A program made the translations under genes and the position numbers. Shown piece by piece: positions 1 to 9,309 of a stretch of DNA of 64,000 bases. The DNA lies in assembly GCF_000430665.1 (NCBI RefSeq), contig NZ_AUML01000035.1:1-64000 (forward strand). Reading direction: 5' to 3'. The notes under the pieces were generated by a model. The model was not told the DNA's origin. It was given only the letters and a program-made list of their open reading frames with translations, and ran no database searches. The DNA comes from Aquimarina muelleri DSM 19832 (GTDB taxonomy: Bacteria; Bacteroidota; Bacteroidia; Flavobacteriales; Flavobacteriaceae). Within the stretch, counting starts at the first letter, position 1. Each line of letters opens with the position of its first letter.

Positions 1-1757
1 GGTCCAGCACAAGCAACCAGTGTTGTCCTTACAGACCTGCTTCCAGCAGGAGTTACGTATGTAAGTGATACGGGAGCAGGAGCGTATGTTTCCGGAACAG
101 GAGTTTGGACGATAGGCACAATCAACAGTACAGGAGTTGCAACTATAGATATAGTAGCGAGTGTAGATGCAGGTACTAGTGGAGACACCATTACCAATAC
201 GGTAACGGGTGTAACTTTAGACCAGACCGATACCAATACGACTCCAGATGATCCAAGTGAGGACATTGTGGTAAACAATGTAGTAGACTTAGTGGTAGCT
301 AAAACAGTAGATAATACTACTCCGGATGAAGGTAGTACGGTTACCTATACATTAAGTGTAACCAACAATGGTCCTGCACAAGCAACTAGTGTAGTACTTA
401 CAGATCTGTTACCAGCAGGAGTAACCTATGTAAGTGATACAGGAGGTGGAGCGTATGTTTCCGGAACAGGAGTTTGGACCATAGGCACAATTAATAGTAC
501 AGGAGTTGCGACTATAGATATAGTAGCGAGTGTAGATGCAGGTACTAGTGGAGATACCATTACCAATACGGTAACAGGAGTGACTCTAGATCAGATCGAT
601 AACAATACCACCCTGGATGATCCAAGTGAGGATATTGTGGTGAATAACGATGCGGATTTGGTAGTGAGTAAAACAGTAGATAATGCTACTCCAAATGAAG
701 GAGATACGATTACCTATACTATTGATGTAACTAATAATGGAGTAGCACAAGTAACTAATCTGGTTATTACTGACTTGCTTCCAACAGGAGTAACGTATGT
801 TAATGATATTCCATCTCAGGGATCTTATGCTCCAGCATCTGGTAATTGGACTGTAGGAAATCTACTTAGCGGAGCTAGTACCACATTGGATATTATAGTA
901 ACCATAGATTCTGGGACTAGTGGCAATACAATTAATAATGTAATCACATTTGTGATGGATCAAAATGATCCTAATCTAACTAATAATGACCTTGAAGAAG
1001 ATATTGTTATAGGTAACGATGCGGATTTAGAGATTACCAAAACGGTAAATGATAGCGCACCTACCGAAGGGGATACAATTACATATACGATTACAGTACG
1101 TAATAATGGAGAAGCTCAAACCACTAATTTACTTATTAATGACCTTCTTCCATCAGGACTGACTTATGTTTCAAATGCATCAAATGTAGGAACTTATGAT
1201 AACATTACAGGAAATTGGACTATTGGTAACTTAAATGCAGGAGTTACGGCTATATTAAGTATAAATGCTATAGTGGATATAGGAACGAGTGGCACCACTA
1301 TTAACAATGTAATCACTTATACAATGGATCAAATAGACCCTGATCTTACTAATAATGATCTGGAAGAAGAAATTAATGTCATAGGAGATATTGATCTTGT
1401 AGTAATTAAATCAATAATTGAGGCGGGACCATATGTACTAGGAGGAGTGTATACTTATAGCATTATTCTTTCTAATACAGGGCCAGCACAAGCAACAAAT
1501 GTTTCGATTACAGATCAGTTACCAGCAGGAATTACTTATGTTTCTGATATACCAGATCAAGGATCTTATAATGCAAGTAATGGAGTTTGGACAGTAGGAA
1601 CTATACCATCTGGAGAGCTGAGAATGTTAACGATAAGTTTTTCAGTAGATAATAATGTGGCAGGAGCGACTATCACTAATGTCATAACAGATGTAACACT
1701 GGATCAAAATGATGTGGATACTACCCCTGATGATCTAGAAGAGACAATCATCATTGA
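1..1757 (+). repeat. Tandem 369-bp repeats encoding DUF11 domains
   Basis: Homologous units begin near 1, 370, 739, 1108 and 1480, giving a period of 369 bp (123 codons), with one 372-bp step. The first two units are almost identical at DNA level, while later ones diverge. This suggests recent duplication or gene conversion at the 5' side of the visible part. Confidence 0.9.
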
Positions 1758-2847
1758 TGGTGATAATGATAGCGATGGAATTTCTGATAGTGTAGATCTT
1801 GATGATGATAATGATGGTATTCTGGATACCGTAGAAGGTACAGTAGATAGCGATGGAGATGGTATTATAGATTCTTTTGATCAGGATGCTGATAATGACG
1901 GTATTCCAGATAATGTAGAGGCGCAGTCTACAGATGGATATGTGTCACCTACAGGTAACGATTCTGACAGAGATGGATTAGATGATGCATATGAAGGGAC
2001 TGGTAATCAAGGAATAATACCAGAGAATACAGACGGAAGCGATACTCCGGATTATCTGGATGAGGATAGTGATAATGATGGTATTCTTGATTCAACTGAA
2101 GGTTTTGATTATGATAACGATGGAGAGCCAGATACATTACCTATTGGTAATGATGTAGATAGAGACGGTTTAGATGACGCTTATGATGGAGATACTACAG
2201 GTTATGGAGATCCAAATGGAGATATTGTAGATAGCGATCCTGGCACAGATCTGAATAATACAGATAATGAAGATGAACCAGATTACAGAGATACTGATGA
2301 TGATGGTGATGGAGTCGATACTGCTGAAGAAAATTATGATGATGATAACGATCCTTCTGATACGGATACAGATGGAGACGGAACACCTGATTATTTGGAT
2401 ACGGATGATGATGGTGATGGAATTTTAACAGAAGACGAAAATCCAGATCCAAATGGCGATGGAAACCCAGATGATGCTTTTGATAGCGATGGAAATGGGA
2501 CACCAGATTATTTAGAACCTAATAGCCCTAAAGGAGAAGGAGATGACGGTATAACAGTCTTTACAGGTATGTCACCAAATGGAGACGGAGTTAATGATGT
2601 ATTTGTAATAACAGGAATAGAAAGGCTACAAAATACTTTAGAGATATATAACCGTTGGGGAGTTAAAGTATATGAGGCGAAAAACTATGGAAGAGATGGT
2701 AACTTCTTTAAAGGTTTTTCAAATGGAAGGGTTACAGTAGAAGAAAAAGACCAGTTGCCTGTAGGAACTTATTACTATGTACTTGAATATACCTTAGAAT
2801 CTGGAAAAAGAAAAAATAGAGCAGGATATTTATATATCAATAGGTAA
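1..2847 (+). CDS. Repeat-containing surface adhesin with type B T9SS sorting domain (5' end outside window)
   Basis: The reading frame is open from the first base, so this is the C-terminal part of a larger protein; the GTG at 268 is internal. It carries at least five DUF11-type Ig-like repeats of about 123 residues (each with a 'DLLPxGVTYV' strand and a 'W-x-I/V-G' motif). A long Asp-rich thrombospondin-type-3-like calcium-binding region follows, with many DxDxDG motifs (about 1760-2510). The last 90 residues ([11 protein letters not shown] ... [10 protein letters not shown]) are the gliding-motility/type B C-terminal sorting domain. By family knowledge such proteins cross the outer membrane through the type IX system and act as surface adhesins. 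The next gene encodes a PorP/SprF protein, the usual partner of type B substrates. The exact adhesive target cannot be read. Confidence 0.9.
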   Translation, partial: GPAQATSVVLTDLLPAGVTYVSDTGAGAYVSGTGVWTIGTINSTGVATIDIVASVDAGTSGDTITNTVTGVTLDQTDTNTTPDDPSEDIVVNNVVDLVVAKTVDNTTPDEGSTVTYTLSVTNNGPAQATSVVLTDLLPAGVTYVSDTGGGAYVSGTGVWTIGTINSTGVATIDIVASVDAGTSGDTITNTVTGVTLDQIDNNTTLDDPSEDIVVNNDADLVVSKTVDNATPNEGDTITYTIDVTNNGVAQVTNLVITDLLPTGVTYVNDIPSQGSYAPASGNWTVGNLLSGASTTLDIIVTIDSGTSGNTINNVITFVMDQNDPNLTNNDLEEDIVIGNDADLEITKTVNDSAPTEGDTITYTITVRNNGEAQTTNLLINDLLPSGLTYVSNASNVGTYDNITGNWTIGNLNAGVTAILSINAIVDIGTSGTTINNVITYTMDQIDPDLTNNDLEEEINVIGDIDLVVIKSIIEAGPYVLGGVYTYSIILSNTGPAQATNVSITDQLPAGITYVSDIPDQGSYNASNGVWTVGTIPSGELRMLTISFSVDNNVAGATITNVITDVTLDQNDVDTTPDDLEETIIIDGDNDSDGISDSVDLDDDNDGILDTVEGTVDSDGDGIIDSFDQDADNDGIPDNVEAQSTDGYVSPTGNDSDRDGLDDAYEGTGNQGIIPENTDGSDTPDYLDEDSDNDGILDSTEGFDYDNDGEPDTLPIGNDVDRDGLDDAYDGDTTGYGDPNGDIVDSDPGTDLNNTDNEDEPDYRDTDDDGDGVDTAEENYDDDNDPSDTDTDGDGTPDYLDTDDDGDGILTEDENPDPNGDGNPDDAFDSDGNGTPDYLEPNSPKGEGDDGITVFTGMSPNGDGVNDVFVITGIERLQNTLEIYNRWGVKVYEAKNYGRDGNFFKGFSNGRVTVEEKDQLPVGTYYYVLEYTLESGKRKNRAGYLYINR

Positions 2848-2865
2848 TCAATCAAAATTTTAATT

Positions 2866-2892
2866 CCCATGGAGATACTACTCCATGGGTTT
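2866..2892 (+). terminator. Hairpin between adhesin and porP/sprF genes
   Basis: A 9-bp perfect stem, CCCATGGAG (2866-2874) with CTCCATGGG (2881-2889), is followed by only a short T run. It may be a weak terminator or attenuator that lowers expression of the downstream genes, or an mRNA processing site. Confidence 0.45.
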
Positions 2893-2915
2893 AATGAAAA
2901 AATAAATTATAGCGG

Positions 2916-3872
2916 ATGAAAAAAATACACACAATAATAGCTACAACGCTTTTGAGCTTTGTGTTTTACAATAATTATGCGCAGCAAGATGCTCAATATA
3001 CCCAGTACATGTATAATACGATAAGTGTTAATCCTGCTTATGCTGGTAGTAGAGGTGTTATGAGTATACTTGGACTTCATAGAAGCCAATGGGTAGGGCT
3101 CGATGGAGCTCCAAGAACACAAACAATTACTTTAAATACTCCTTTAGGAGAAAAAGAGCGTTTAGGACTAGGGTTATCTGTAATTAATGATGAAATAGGG
3201 CCAACGAGCGAAACATATATTGATATAGATTTTTCATATACAATTCCATTATCAGAACAATCTAAATTAAGTTTTGGTTTAAAAGCAGGAGGTCATTTAC
3301 TTAATATTGATTTTCAGCGCTTGTCTCAATTTAATAATAATGATGCTTTGTTTGAAACTAATATAGATAATAAATTTAGTCCTAATGTAGGAGTAGGAGT
3401 GTATTATCATACAAATAAATTTTATTTCGGACTAAGTGCTCCAAACCTTTTAGAAACGGATCATTTTGATAAAAGTACTACTAGTAGCGATAGTAATGCC
3501 TCTAGTTTTTTGGCAGAAGAACGTGTTAATTATTATTTGATTGCAGGTCATGTTTTTAATATCAGTGATGATGTAAAATTTAAACCAGCAGTATTGACTA
3601 AATTAGTTTTCGGAACACCTTTGCAAGTGGATCTTTCTGCTAACTTTTTATTATATGATAAATTTACTTTGGGTGCTGCTTATCGATGGAGTGCTGCGAT
3701 TAGTGGGAATATAGGTTTTCAAATATCTGATTCCATGATGATTGGATTTGCATATGATAGAGAAACTACACAATTAGGAAATACAACTTTTAATGATGGG
3801 AGTTATGAGGTGTTTTTAAGGTTTGAATTATTCAAAAAATATAATAGAATGTTAACTCCAAGATTCTTCTAA
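2916..3872 (+). CDS. PorP/SprF family type IX secretion membrane protein
   Basis: The 318-residue protein has a signal peptide ending near AQQ and the hallmark start of the PorP/SprF family (QDAQYTQYMYN ... NPAYAGSRG). The rest is alternating beta strands typical of an outer-membrane barrel. SprF-type proteins are needed for secretion or surface attachment of type B sorting-domain substrates. Its place 68 bp after such a substrate supports a dedicated partner for the upstream adhesin. Length is normal for the family. Confidence 0.92.
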   Translation: MKKIHTIIATTLLSFVFYNNYAQQDAQYTQYMYNTISVNPAYAGSRGVMSILGLHRSQWVGLDGAPRTQTITLNTPLGEKERLGLGLSVINDEIGPTSETYIDIDFSYTIPLSEQSKLSFGLKAGGHLLNIDFQRLSQFNNNDALFETNIDNKFSPNVGVGVYYHTNKFYFGLSAPNLLETDHFDKSTTSSDSNASSFLAEERVNYYLIAGHVFNISDDVKFKPAVLTKLVFGTPLQVDLSANFLLYDKFTLGAAYRWSAAISGNIGFQISDSMMIGFAYDRETTQLGNTTFNDGSYEVFLRFELFKKYNRMLTPRFF

Positions 3873-4007
3873 TTTTAAAAAATAAAAATTACAAAAGTTT
3901 ATGATTAGTTTATTCTTTTAAGAAAATTAATATCTAATAAAAAGTATTAAAAAACAAGTAACCATACAAAATTTAGTTTTTAGATCTTATATAAAAACGA
4001 CCACATC

Positions 4008-5975
4008 ATGAATTTAAATAAATACTTTATCAATATCGCTATAAGTTTGTTAATATCTTGTTTCACATTTTCTCAAGAAAAGCGTTTAGCTAAAGCTGAT
4101 GAAAATTTTAGTCGTTTTGCTTTTGTTGATGCCAGAAAAATCTATCTTCAAGTAGCAAAAAGTGGTTATGCATCTCCAGAGTTGTTTAAAAAAATAGGGG
4201 ATTCATATTATTTCAATGCCGAATTAGAAAAATCTGTAGGATGGTATGAAAAATTGGTAAATGAATATGAGGATCAGATAGAACCCGAATATTTATTTCG
4301 CTATTCTCAAAGTTTAAAAAATGTAAAACGTTATGAAGATGCAGATAAGGCTATGGAAAAATTTAAGCTATTATCAGGAAATGATCAAAGAGCAGAATAT
4401 TTCGTAAGTACGAGAGACTATCTTAAATTTATAGAAATGCAATCAGGTAGATATACTCTAAAAAGACTTTATATTAATTCTAAATATTCAGATTACGCTC
4501 CTAGTTTTAATTATCAAGGGCAATTAATTTTTGCTTCTTCGAGAGAAGGGAAAAATAGCATGGTGAAAACGCTACATGAATGGAATGAAATGCCATTTTT
4601 AGATTTATATATTTCAGATATTTTAGGAGAACGTAGGGCATTAACGACGCCAAAAAAAATAAAAGGAAAAATAAATACCCGTTTTCATGAATCCTCTACA
4701 TCTTTTAGTAAAGATGGACAAACGGTATATTTTACAAGAAATAATTTCATAAAGAAAAAATTAAAATCTAATGTAAATGGAACAACACTTTTAAAATTAT
4801 ATAGAGCAACTCTTGATGGAAAAAAATGGACTAATATAGAAGAATTACCTTTTAATAGTGACGAATATTCAGTAGCACACCCTGCTTTGAGTGCAGATGG
4901 TAGAAAACTATATTTCGCAAGTGATATGCCTGATAGTAGGGGGCTTTCAGACTTATATGAAATAGATATTTATGAAGACGGTACTTTTGGCGAACCTAAA
5001 AATTTAGGAGATCGTATTAATACAGAAGGAAGGGAGACTTTTCCTTATATTAGTGATTCTGGCAGGTTATATTTTGCTAGTGATGGACATGTAGGGTTAG
5101 GAGGATTAGATATATTTGTTGCAGTACCTGAAAGTTTAGGATATTCCATTCCTTACAATATAGGAGAGCCAGTAAACAGTTCAGAGGATGATTTTACTTT
5201 TGTTTTAGATGAAAACACCAAGATAGGTTATTTTGCTAGTAATCGCTCTGGAGGTAATGGAAACGATGATATTTATAGTTTTAAACAAACAAAAGAGCTT
5301 ATAACAACCTGTGCACAATATGTAAGTGGAGTACTTACAGATGCATATACTAGGAATGTTTTACCAGGATCCGAAGTTATTTTGTTAGATGATAATAATC
5401 ACGAAATATCTAGAGTAACGACAAATGCAAAAGGAAAATATAAATTAAATGTAGATTGTGGTAAATCGTATATTGTTAGAGGAACCAATCCAGGATATAG
5501 TGCGACAGAAGCCTTATTGGAAACTAATTTTGCTTTAGAATATACACATCAACTTCCTTTACAATTGGGAGAAGGAGGTTTGAATCAAAAAGAACTAAAA
5601 CCAGGAGATGATCTTGCGGAGATATTAGATTTAGAAATTATATATTTTGACTTAGATAAATCATTTATAAGACCAGATGCAGAAATAGAATTGCAAAAGA
5701 TCATAGCAACACTGAAAGAGTATCCTAATCTAAAAGTAGATGTTCGATCTCATACCGATAGTAGAGCAGGAGATAATTATAATATGTATTTGAGTGAGAG
5801 ACGAGCGAAAAGCACCATAAAGTATATTATAGAAAAAGGAAAAATAAATAAATCTCGGATTACTGGAAGGGGATATGGAGAAACTTCTTTGGTTAATAAA
5901 TGTAAAAATAAAATCCCTTGTAGTGATGAAGAGCATCAGCAAAATCGTAGAAGTGAGTTTATAATTGTGAAATAA
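4008..5975 (+). CDS. OmpA family protein with TPR, PD40 and carboxypeptidase-regulatory-like domains
   Basis: 655 residues with an N-terminal signal peptide. TPR-like helices cover about residues 25-130. PD40/WD40-like beta-propeller blades follow (about 150-420), with motifs such as 'PALSADGRKLYFASD' and 'GGLDIFVA'. A CarboxypepD-regulatory-like fold lies at about 430-510, and a C-terminal OmpA peptidoglycan-binding domain at about 540-655 (FDLDKSFIRPDA, NMYLSERRA). This architecture commonly follows porP/sprF and type B adhesin genes in Flavobacteriia. It probably anchors the adhesin export unit to peptidoglycan. The role is inferred; the domains are clear. Confidence 0.9.
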   Translation: MNLNKYFINIAISLLISCFTFSQEKRLAKADENFSRFAFVDARKIYLQVAKSGYASPELFKKIGDSYYFNAELEKSVGWYEKLVNEYEDQIEPEYLFRYSQSLKNVKRYEDADKAMEKFKLLSGNDQRAEYFVSTRDYLKFIEMQSGRYTLKRLYINSKYSDYAPSFNYQGQLIFASSREGKNSMVKTLHEWNEMPFLDLYISDILGERRALTTPKKIKGKINTRFHESSTSFSKDGQTVYFTRNNFIKKKLKSNVNGTTLLKLYRATLDGKKWTNIEELPFNSDEYSVAHPALSADGRKLYFASDMPDSRGLSDLYEIDIYEDGTFGEPKNLGDRINTEGRETFPYISDSGRLYFASDGHVGLGGLDIFVAVPESLGYSIPYNIGEPVNSSEDDFTFVLDENTKIGYFASNRSGGNGNDDIYSFKQTKELITTCAQYVSGVLTDAYTRNVLPGSEVILLDDNNHEISRVTTNAKGKYKLNVDCGKSYIVRGTNPGYSATEALLETNFALEYTHQLPLQLGEGGLNQKELKPGDDLAEILDLEIIYFDLDKSFIRPDAEIELQKIIATLKEYPNLKVDVRSHTDSRAGDNYNMYLSERRAKSTIKYIIEKGKINKSRITGRGYGETSLVNKCKNKIPCSDEEHQQNRRSEFIIVK

Positions 5976-6002
5976 TAGGATTTACAATACGTTTTGATTT
6001 TT

Positions 6003-6073
6003 ATTAAAGTTTTATTATTTATGATGTTTATTTCATTAGTTCTAGAAATATACGTAGATAATAAAACTTTAAT
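6003..6073. repeat. AT-only long inverted repeat
   Basis: A 16-bp perfect inverted repeat (ATTAAAGTTTTATTAT at 6003-6018 and its complement at 6058-6073) encloses a 39-nt loop between the OmpA and mscS-like genes. It may act as a terminator or attenuator, but no U tract follows the right arm. Confidence 0.5.
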
Positions 6074-6107
6074 CATTTTACCATTTAAATAAAAATACAT
6101 TATAATT

Positions 6108-6926
6108 ATGGAAAAAGCCCAAGAATGGTTCAACTATGGTATTGAACTGGCAAAAGAATTTGGACCTAAATTAGTCACTGCAATCCTTATATACGTATTA
6201 GGATCGTGGGTTATTAAGAGATTAATAGGTAGTATGAAAAAAGTAATGGCAAAAAGTAAATATGATGAGTCGTTACAAAATTTTTTACTAAACCTAGTAT
6301 CTTGGGGATTAAAGGTGTTTTTGATAGTATTGGTTATATCAAGACTAGGAGTAGATGTAACTACATTTGCTGCAATAATAGCTGCAGCAGGTTTGGCAGT
6401 AGGTTTAGCATTACAAGGATCTTTATCTAATTTTGCAGGAGGGGTTTTAATTATGATTTTTAAACCATATAAAATAGGAGATTTTATAGAAGCTCAAGGA
6501 GCAATAGGAACGGTTAAATCCATAGAAATTTTTACTACTAAATTAACAACTCCTCAAAATAAATTAGCAATTATTCCTAATGGAGCAATTGCAAATGGAA
6601 ACATAGTTAATTATTCTGCTGAGAAATGGATGAGAGTAGATCTTACTATTGGAATAGGATATGATGAAGATATCAAGAAAGCAAAAAATGTTTTATTAGA
6701 AGTTTTAACCTCTAATCCAAAAGTGTTAAAAAATCCAGAGCTTTCAATAAACGTAGAGGCTTTAGGAGAAAGCTCCGTAGATTTGGCAGTACGTCCATTT
6801 TGTAAACCAGAAGATTATTGGGATGTTTATTTTAGTACTCTTGAAAATTCCAAAATAGCATTGGATAATGCAGGTATAGAGATTCCGTATCCACATTCAG
6901 TAGAAATCCAAAAAAAAGATAACTAA
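6108..6926 (+). CDS. Small-conductance mechanosensitive channel (MscS family)
   Basis: 272 residues with three membrane segments (about 17-39, 65-82, 86-115). The Gly/Ala-rich pore helix has the MscS pattern (AAIIAAAGLAVGLALQGS), followed by the beta-domain motif FKPYKIGDFIE and the IPNGAIANGNIVNYS segment. Family function is release of osmolytes on hypo-osmotic shock in the inner membrane. Length matches E. coli-type MscS. No operon partner is evident. Confidence 0.95.
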   Translation: MEKAQEWFNYGIELAKEFGPKLVTAILIYVLGSWVIKRLIGSMKKVMAKSKYDESLQNFLLNLVSWGLKVFLIVLVISRLGVDVTTFAAIIAAAGLAVGLALQGSLSNFAGGVLIMIFKPYKIGDFIEAQGAIGTVKSIEIFTTKLTTPQNKLAIIPNGAIANGNIVNYSAEKWMRVDLTIGIGYDEDIKKAKNVLLEVLTSNPKVLKNPELSINVEALGESSVDLAVRPFCKPEDYWDVYFSTLENSKIALDNAGIEIPYPHSVEIQKKDN

Positions 6927-6981
6927 ACAAAATATATTTTCGGAAAGATACCTCGTGAGTTTGCTCCGAGGTTATTGATTT
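6925..6981 (+). repeat. Dispersed repeat R1, copy a
   Basis: First of three copies sharing the pattern (A)AAACAAAATATATTTTCGG, a short variable part, then CTTGCTCCGAGGTTATTGA or close to it. ACCTCG and CGAGGT inside can form a short hairpin. This copy starts within the mscS-like stop codon. Other copies are at 16694-16750 and 24355-24416, all in the same orientation. Confidence 0.7.
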
Positions 6982-7466
6982 GACGTTTTTTAAATATAAA
7001 TAAAAACAGGTAAAAGGATGATGTTATAGGTTAGAAAATGCTATAACTTATTCATAGTGAAGGTTTTTTCTTTTAGATGTTTAAATTATTTTGTTTTATT
7101 GTTTTGTTTAAATATTTGATTATTAATGTTTTATTTTTTTTGTAGTGTTATTTTTTAATTTGAATTTTATATTACTTCATAGAAATTAGTAAAATATTTT
7201 TAGTAAGGTAAAACCATAGTAATTTGGTGTTTTTAAGGTATACGATTTTAATTATTTGTGACTATCTTTAAATATCGCTTTTAATAAAAAAGTAACGTCC
7301 TAATTTTTAAATATAAGAATTAGTATTTTTGAAATATTATATTATTAAAAACATTAACTTGTTTATTTAAAGTTAGTGTTTTTTGGTAGTTTGTCTATCA
7401 AAAAAATGTGAAAGCTATTAAAATTACTAAATCGAATTTATGATTTTAACGCTATAACAAAAAACA

Positions 7467-7510
7467 ACCCCGCAATTGTGAAACTTTGGCGAGCCAACAA
7501 AAGCAGGGGT
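7467..7510 (+). other. Compact structured element of unknown function
   Basis: In a very AT-rich gap (6982-7541) this GC-richer island folds on paper. ACCCC-GC (7467-7473) pairs with GC-a-GGGGT (7503-7510), and inside it TTGG (7486-7489) pairs with CCAA (7494-7497) around a CGAG loop. It ends 31 nt before the small ORF at 7542. It could be a leader RNA structure or a remnant end of a mobile element. Nothing else is recognisable in the gap except repeat R1a. Confidence 0.35.
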
Positions 7511-7541
7511 CTGAATAACGATTAATTATGGATCAATCATT

Positions 7542-7787
7542 ATGAGAGGACTATCATTTTTTAAACCAAAAAAATATCAATTAATATCATTAATTGAAGC
7601 CCGTTTACTTTATTTTAAAGAATCAACATCTTATTTTATTAGTGCATATTCAAAGTCGAAATATAGTAATTCTTTATCTTCTATAAGGGTTTACCATACT
7701 TTTTTTAGCAATTTGTTAACTAAATCTATAATTGAGAAAACTTTCGTTTTCCATCATAATACTTTTCTACTAAAGATTAAAATATAA
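7542..7787 (+). CDS. Possible small protein, unrecognised
   Basis: An 81-codon ORF in an otherwise gene-free 1.2-kb stretch. It lies between a structured element (7467-7510) and a good rho-independent terminator (7851-7892), which together suggest a real transcription unit. The product is basic and rich in Ser, Phe, Tyr and Lys (start MRGLSFFKPKKYQL), with no signal peptide or known motif. It may equally be a chance ORF or a worn gene fragment. Confidence 0.25.
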   Translation: MRGLSFFKPKKYQLISLIEARLLYFKESTSYFISAYSKSKYSNSLSSIRVYHTFFSNLLTKSIIEKTFVFHHNTFLLKIKI

Positions 7788-7850
7788 ATAATAAAGCTAA
7801 TATCATATAGGTATTAGTTATAACAGAACATTTTGACAATGTGTTTACTT

Positions 7851-7892
7851 AAACCTTCCGTTTTTAGGGGTAATTTCGGGAGGTTTTTTTTT
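7851..7892 (+). terminator. Rho-independent terminator
   Basis: A 10-bp stem (AAACCTTCCG with CGGGAGGTTT, one G-T pair) is followed directly by a run of T (7884-7892). It closes whatever is transcribed from the 7.5-kb region. Confidence 0.8.
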
Positions 7893-7945
7893 GTAACTAC
7901 TTAGTATAATGATTAAAAATGCTATTTATCTGTAAATTCTATATA

Positions 7946-7978
7946 TTGTTATGATACCCCATAAATCATATATTTTTG
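7946..7978 (+). promoter_or_regulatory. Bacteroidetes-type promoter for a possible small RNA
   Basis: TTG at 7946-7948 and TATTTTTG (fits TAnnTTTG) at 7971-7978 are 22 nt apart, matching the primary sigma factor consensus of the phylum. The next features downstream are a terminator hairpin at 8036 and then trmH at 8110. Confidence 0.5.
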
Positions 7979-7984
7979 TGTATA

Positions 7985-8073
7985 AAGAAAGAGTACTTAA
8001 AATAATTTAAAAATTAAATTAAGTAGATTATTGGGGAGTTGTCTAATGTTTATCATTAGTACAGCTCTTTTTT
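7985..8073 (+). ncRNA. Candidate small RNA or attenuated leader upstream of trmH
   Basis: The stretch lies between a promoter-like signal (7946-7978) and a strong intrinsic terminator (8036-8073), giving a transcript of about 90 nt with no ORF. It could be a free small RNA or a 5' leader that controls read-through into trmH. The start point is estimated from the promoter and not measured. Confidence 0.35.
8036..8073 (+). terminator. Strong intrinsic terminator upstream of trmH
   Basis: GAGTTGT + CTAATG (8036-8048) pair with CATTAG + ACAGCTC (8054-8067), with one bulged T and a 5-nt loop. Six T follow. It sits 36 bp before the trmH start codon and does not follow any protein gene directly. 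Confidence 0.8.
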
Positions 8074-8109
8074 GTTTAAAATTGTATATGTTTTTATACT
8101 TTAGCGGTT

Positions 8110-8766
8110 ATGGTAGATATAAAACTTCTAGAATATTTAGAGTCGTTTCTTACTTCGAGAAGACAAGGCTTGTGCAAAAAAATACTTAATGAACGTACAA
8201 ATTATTTTACTGTTGCTGTAGAAGATGTGTATCAGTTACATAATACTAGTGCTGTAATACGTAGTTGTGATGTTTTTGGTATACAAAATGTACATGTGAT
8301 AGAAGAGGTTAATGTAAAACGTATTGATCGAGAGATAGCAATGGGAGCACAAAAATGGGTAGATATTAATCGATATGATTCTACAGGTAATTGTGTACAA
8401 GCTTTAAAAAATAAGGGATATCAAATTGTAGCGACTACACCTCATGACAATTCTAAGGTATTGCAAGATTTTGACATCAATAAACCAGCAGCCTTTTTTT
8501 TTGGTAGAGAGCAACAAGGATTAAGTGATACGGTTCTTAATGCAGCGGATAGTAAGCTTCATATTCCTATGGTTGGTTTTACAGAAAGTCTTAATATATC
8601 CGTTTCGGCTGCAATAATATTACAACATGTTACTTCAAAGTTAAGAGGCACAGATATTAAATGGCAATTATCTGAGGATGAAAAATTAGAGAAACGGTTA
8701 GAATGGACAAAGAAGGTAGTCAAGAGTCACGAACAAATAATTGCACGCTATTATGAAAACAAGTAG
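8110..8766 (+). CDS. trmH: tRNA (guanosine-2'-O-)-methyltransferase TrmH
   Basis: 218 residues with all three SPOUT/TrmH motifs: NTSAVIRSCDVFG (about 41-53), FFFGREQQGLSD (about 137-148) and IPMVGFTESLNISVSAA (about 157-173). The internal GAQKWVDI is also typical of TrmH. The family methylates the 2'-OH of G18 in tRNA using SAM, in the cytoplasm, through a trefoil-knot dimer. Length is close to E. coli TrmH. A TATACTTTAG promoter-like element lies just upstream, after the terminator at 8036-8073. Confidence 0.9.
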   Translation: MVDIKLLEYLESFLTSRRQGLCKKILNERTNYFTVAVEDVYQLHNTSAVIRSCDVFGIQNVHVIEEVNVKRIDREIAMGAQKWVDINRYDSTGNCVQALKNKGYQIVATTPHDNSKVLQDFDINKPAAFFFGREQQGLSDTVLNAADSKLHIPMVGFTESLNISVSAAIILQHVTSKLRGTDIKWQLSEDEKLEKRLEWTKKVVKSHEQIIARYYENK

Positions 8767-8787
8767 ACCTCCTATAATATTTAAGTT

Positions 8788-9141
8788 GTGATTATATGAT
8801 TTGAAATCCCTGTTACGGATATGAACAGGGCAAAAATATTTTATGAGAAAGTATTTTACATTGAGATATTACTTCAAAAGATGGATGGTATTGAAATGGG
8901 GTGGTTTCCTAATAAAAATGAACAAGGAACTGCTACAGGAACATTAATCTATGCAGGAGAAAATTATGGATCTAGTAAAGATGGAGTTTTAATATACTTT
9001 TCTTGTGATGAAATCAGTAGAGTAGAAGATGCAGGAGGTAAAATAGTCTCTGCTAAAAAACAAATTTCAGAAAATCATGGCTATATGGCTCATTTTATGG
9101 ATTCCGAAGTTAATCGGATAGCGTTGCATTCTCTAAAATAG
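8788..9141 (+). pseudogene. VOC/glyoxalase-superfamily protein gene with disrupted 5' end
   Basis: The open part (ATG at 8821, 106 residues) lacks the first strand of the VOC fold. Reading upstream in frame gives FEIPVTD directly before M8821, the usual VOC N-terminus, but it is preceded by an in-frame TGA (8797-8799) where relatives usually have Trp, and a TAA at 8782. The gene was probably inactivated by a TGG-to-TGA change plus loss of the true start. A shortened protein from 8821 remains possible. The body (AKIFYEKVF, ENHGYMAHFMDSEVNRIALHS) is typical of uncharacterised VOC proteins. Confidence 0.65.
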
Positions 9142-9146
9142 TTTTT

Positions 9147-9309
9147 ATACGATTTACGGATGAGAATTGCGTATAAATAATTGCAAAGGTTTTTCGCTAG
9201 ATTGATGAATCAAATTAAAGAATAGCCATAGCTATTGTTTCATTTTATGAAGAAAATATAGTAGAAAAAGAATGCGATTATATGCGAGATTTTTATTCGT
9301 AAATCGTAT
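9147..9309 (+). mobile_element. 163-bp MITE-like element, copy 1
   Basis: Bounded by perfect 12-bp terminal inverted repeats ATACGATTTACG / CGTAAATCGTAT, with weaker symmetry inward for about 40 bp. Two more copies of exactly 163 bp lie at 26577-26739 and 29080-29242 in the opposite orientation. No coding capacity. It lies between the stop codons of two convergent genes and supplies the first base (9309) of the reverse-strand stop trinucleotide of the gene at 9309-10076. Confidence 0.85.

Noticed and set aside
2195-2503. His/Tyr-rich ORF on the minus strand
   Set aside because: Antisense shadow of the Asp-rich calcium-binding region of the adhesin.
7467-7510. Integron attC-like site
   Set aside because: The stem is short and the conserved RYYYAAC/GTTRRRY ends are not both present; no integrase or cassette array nearby.
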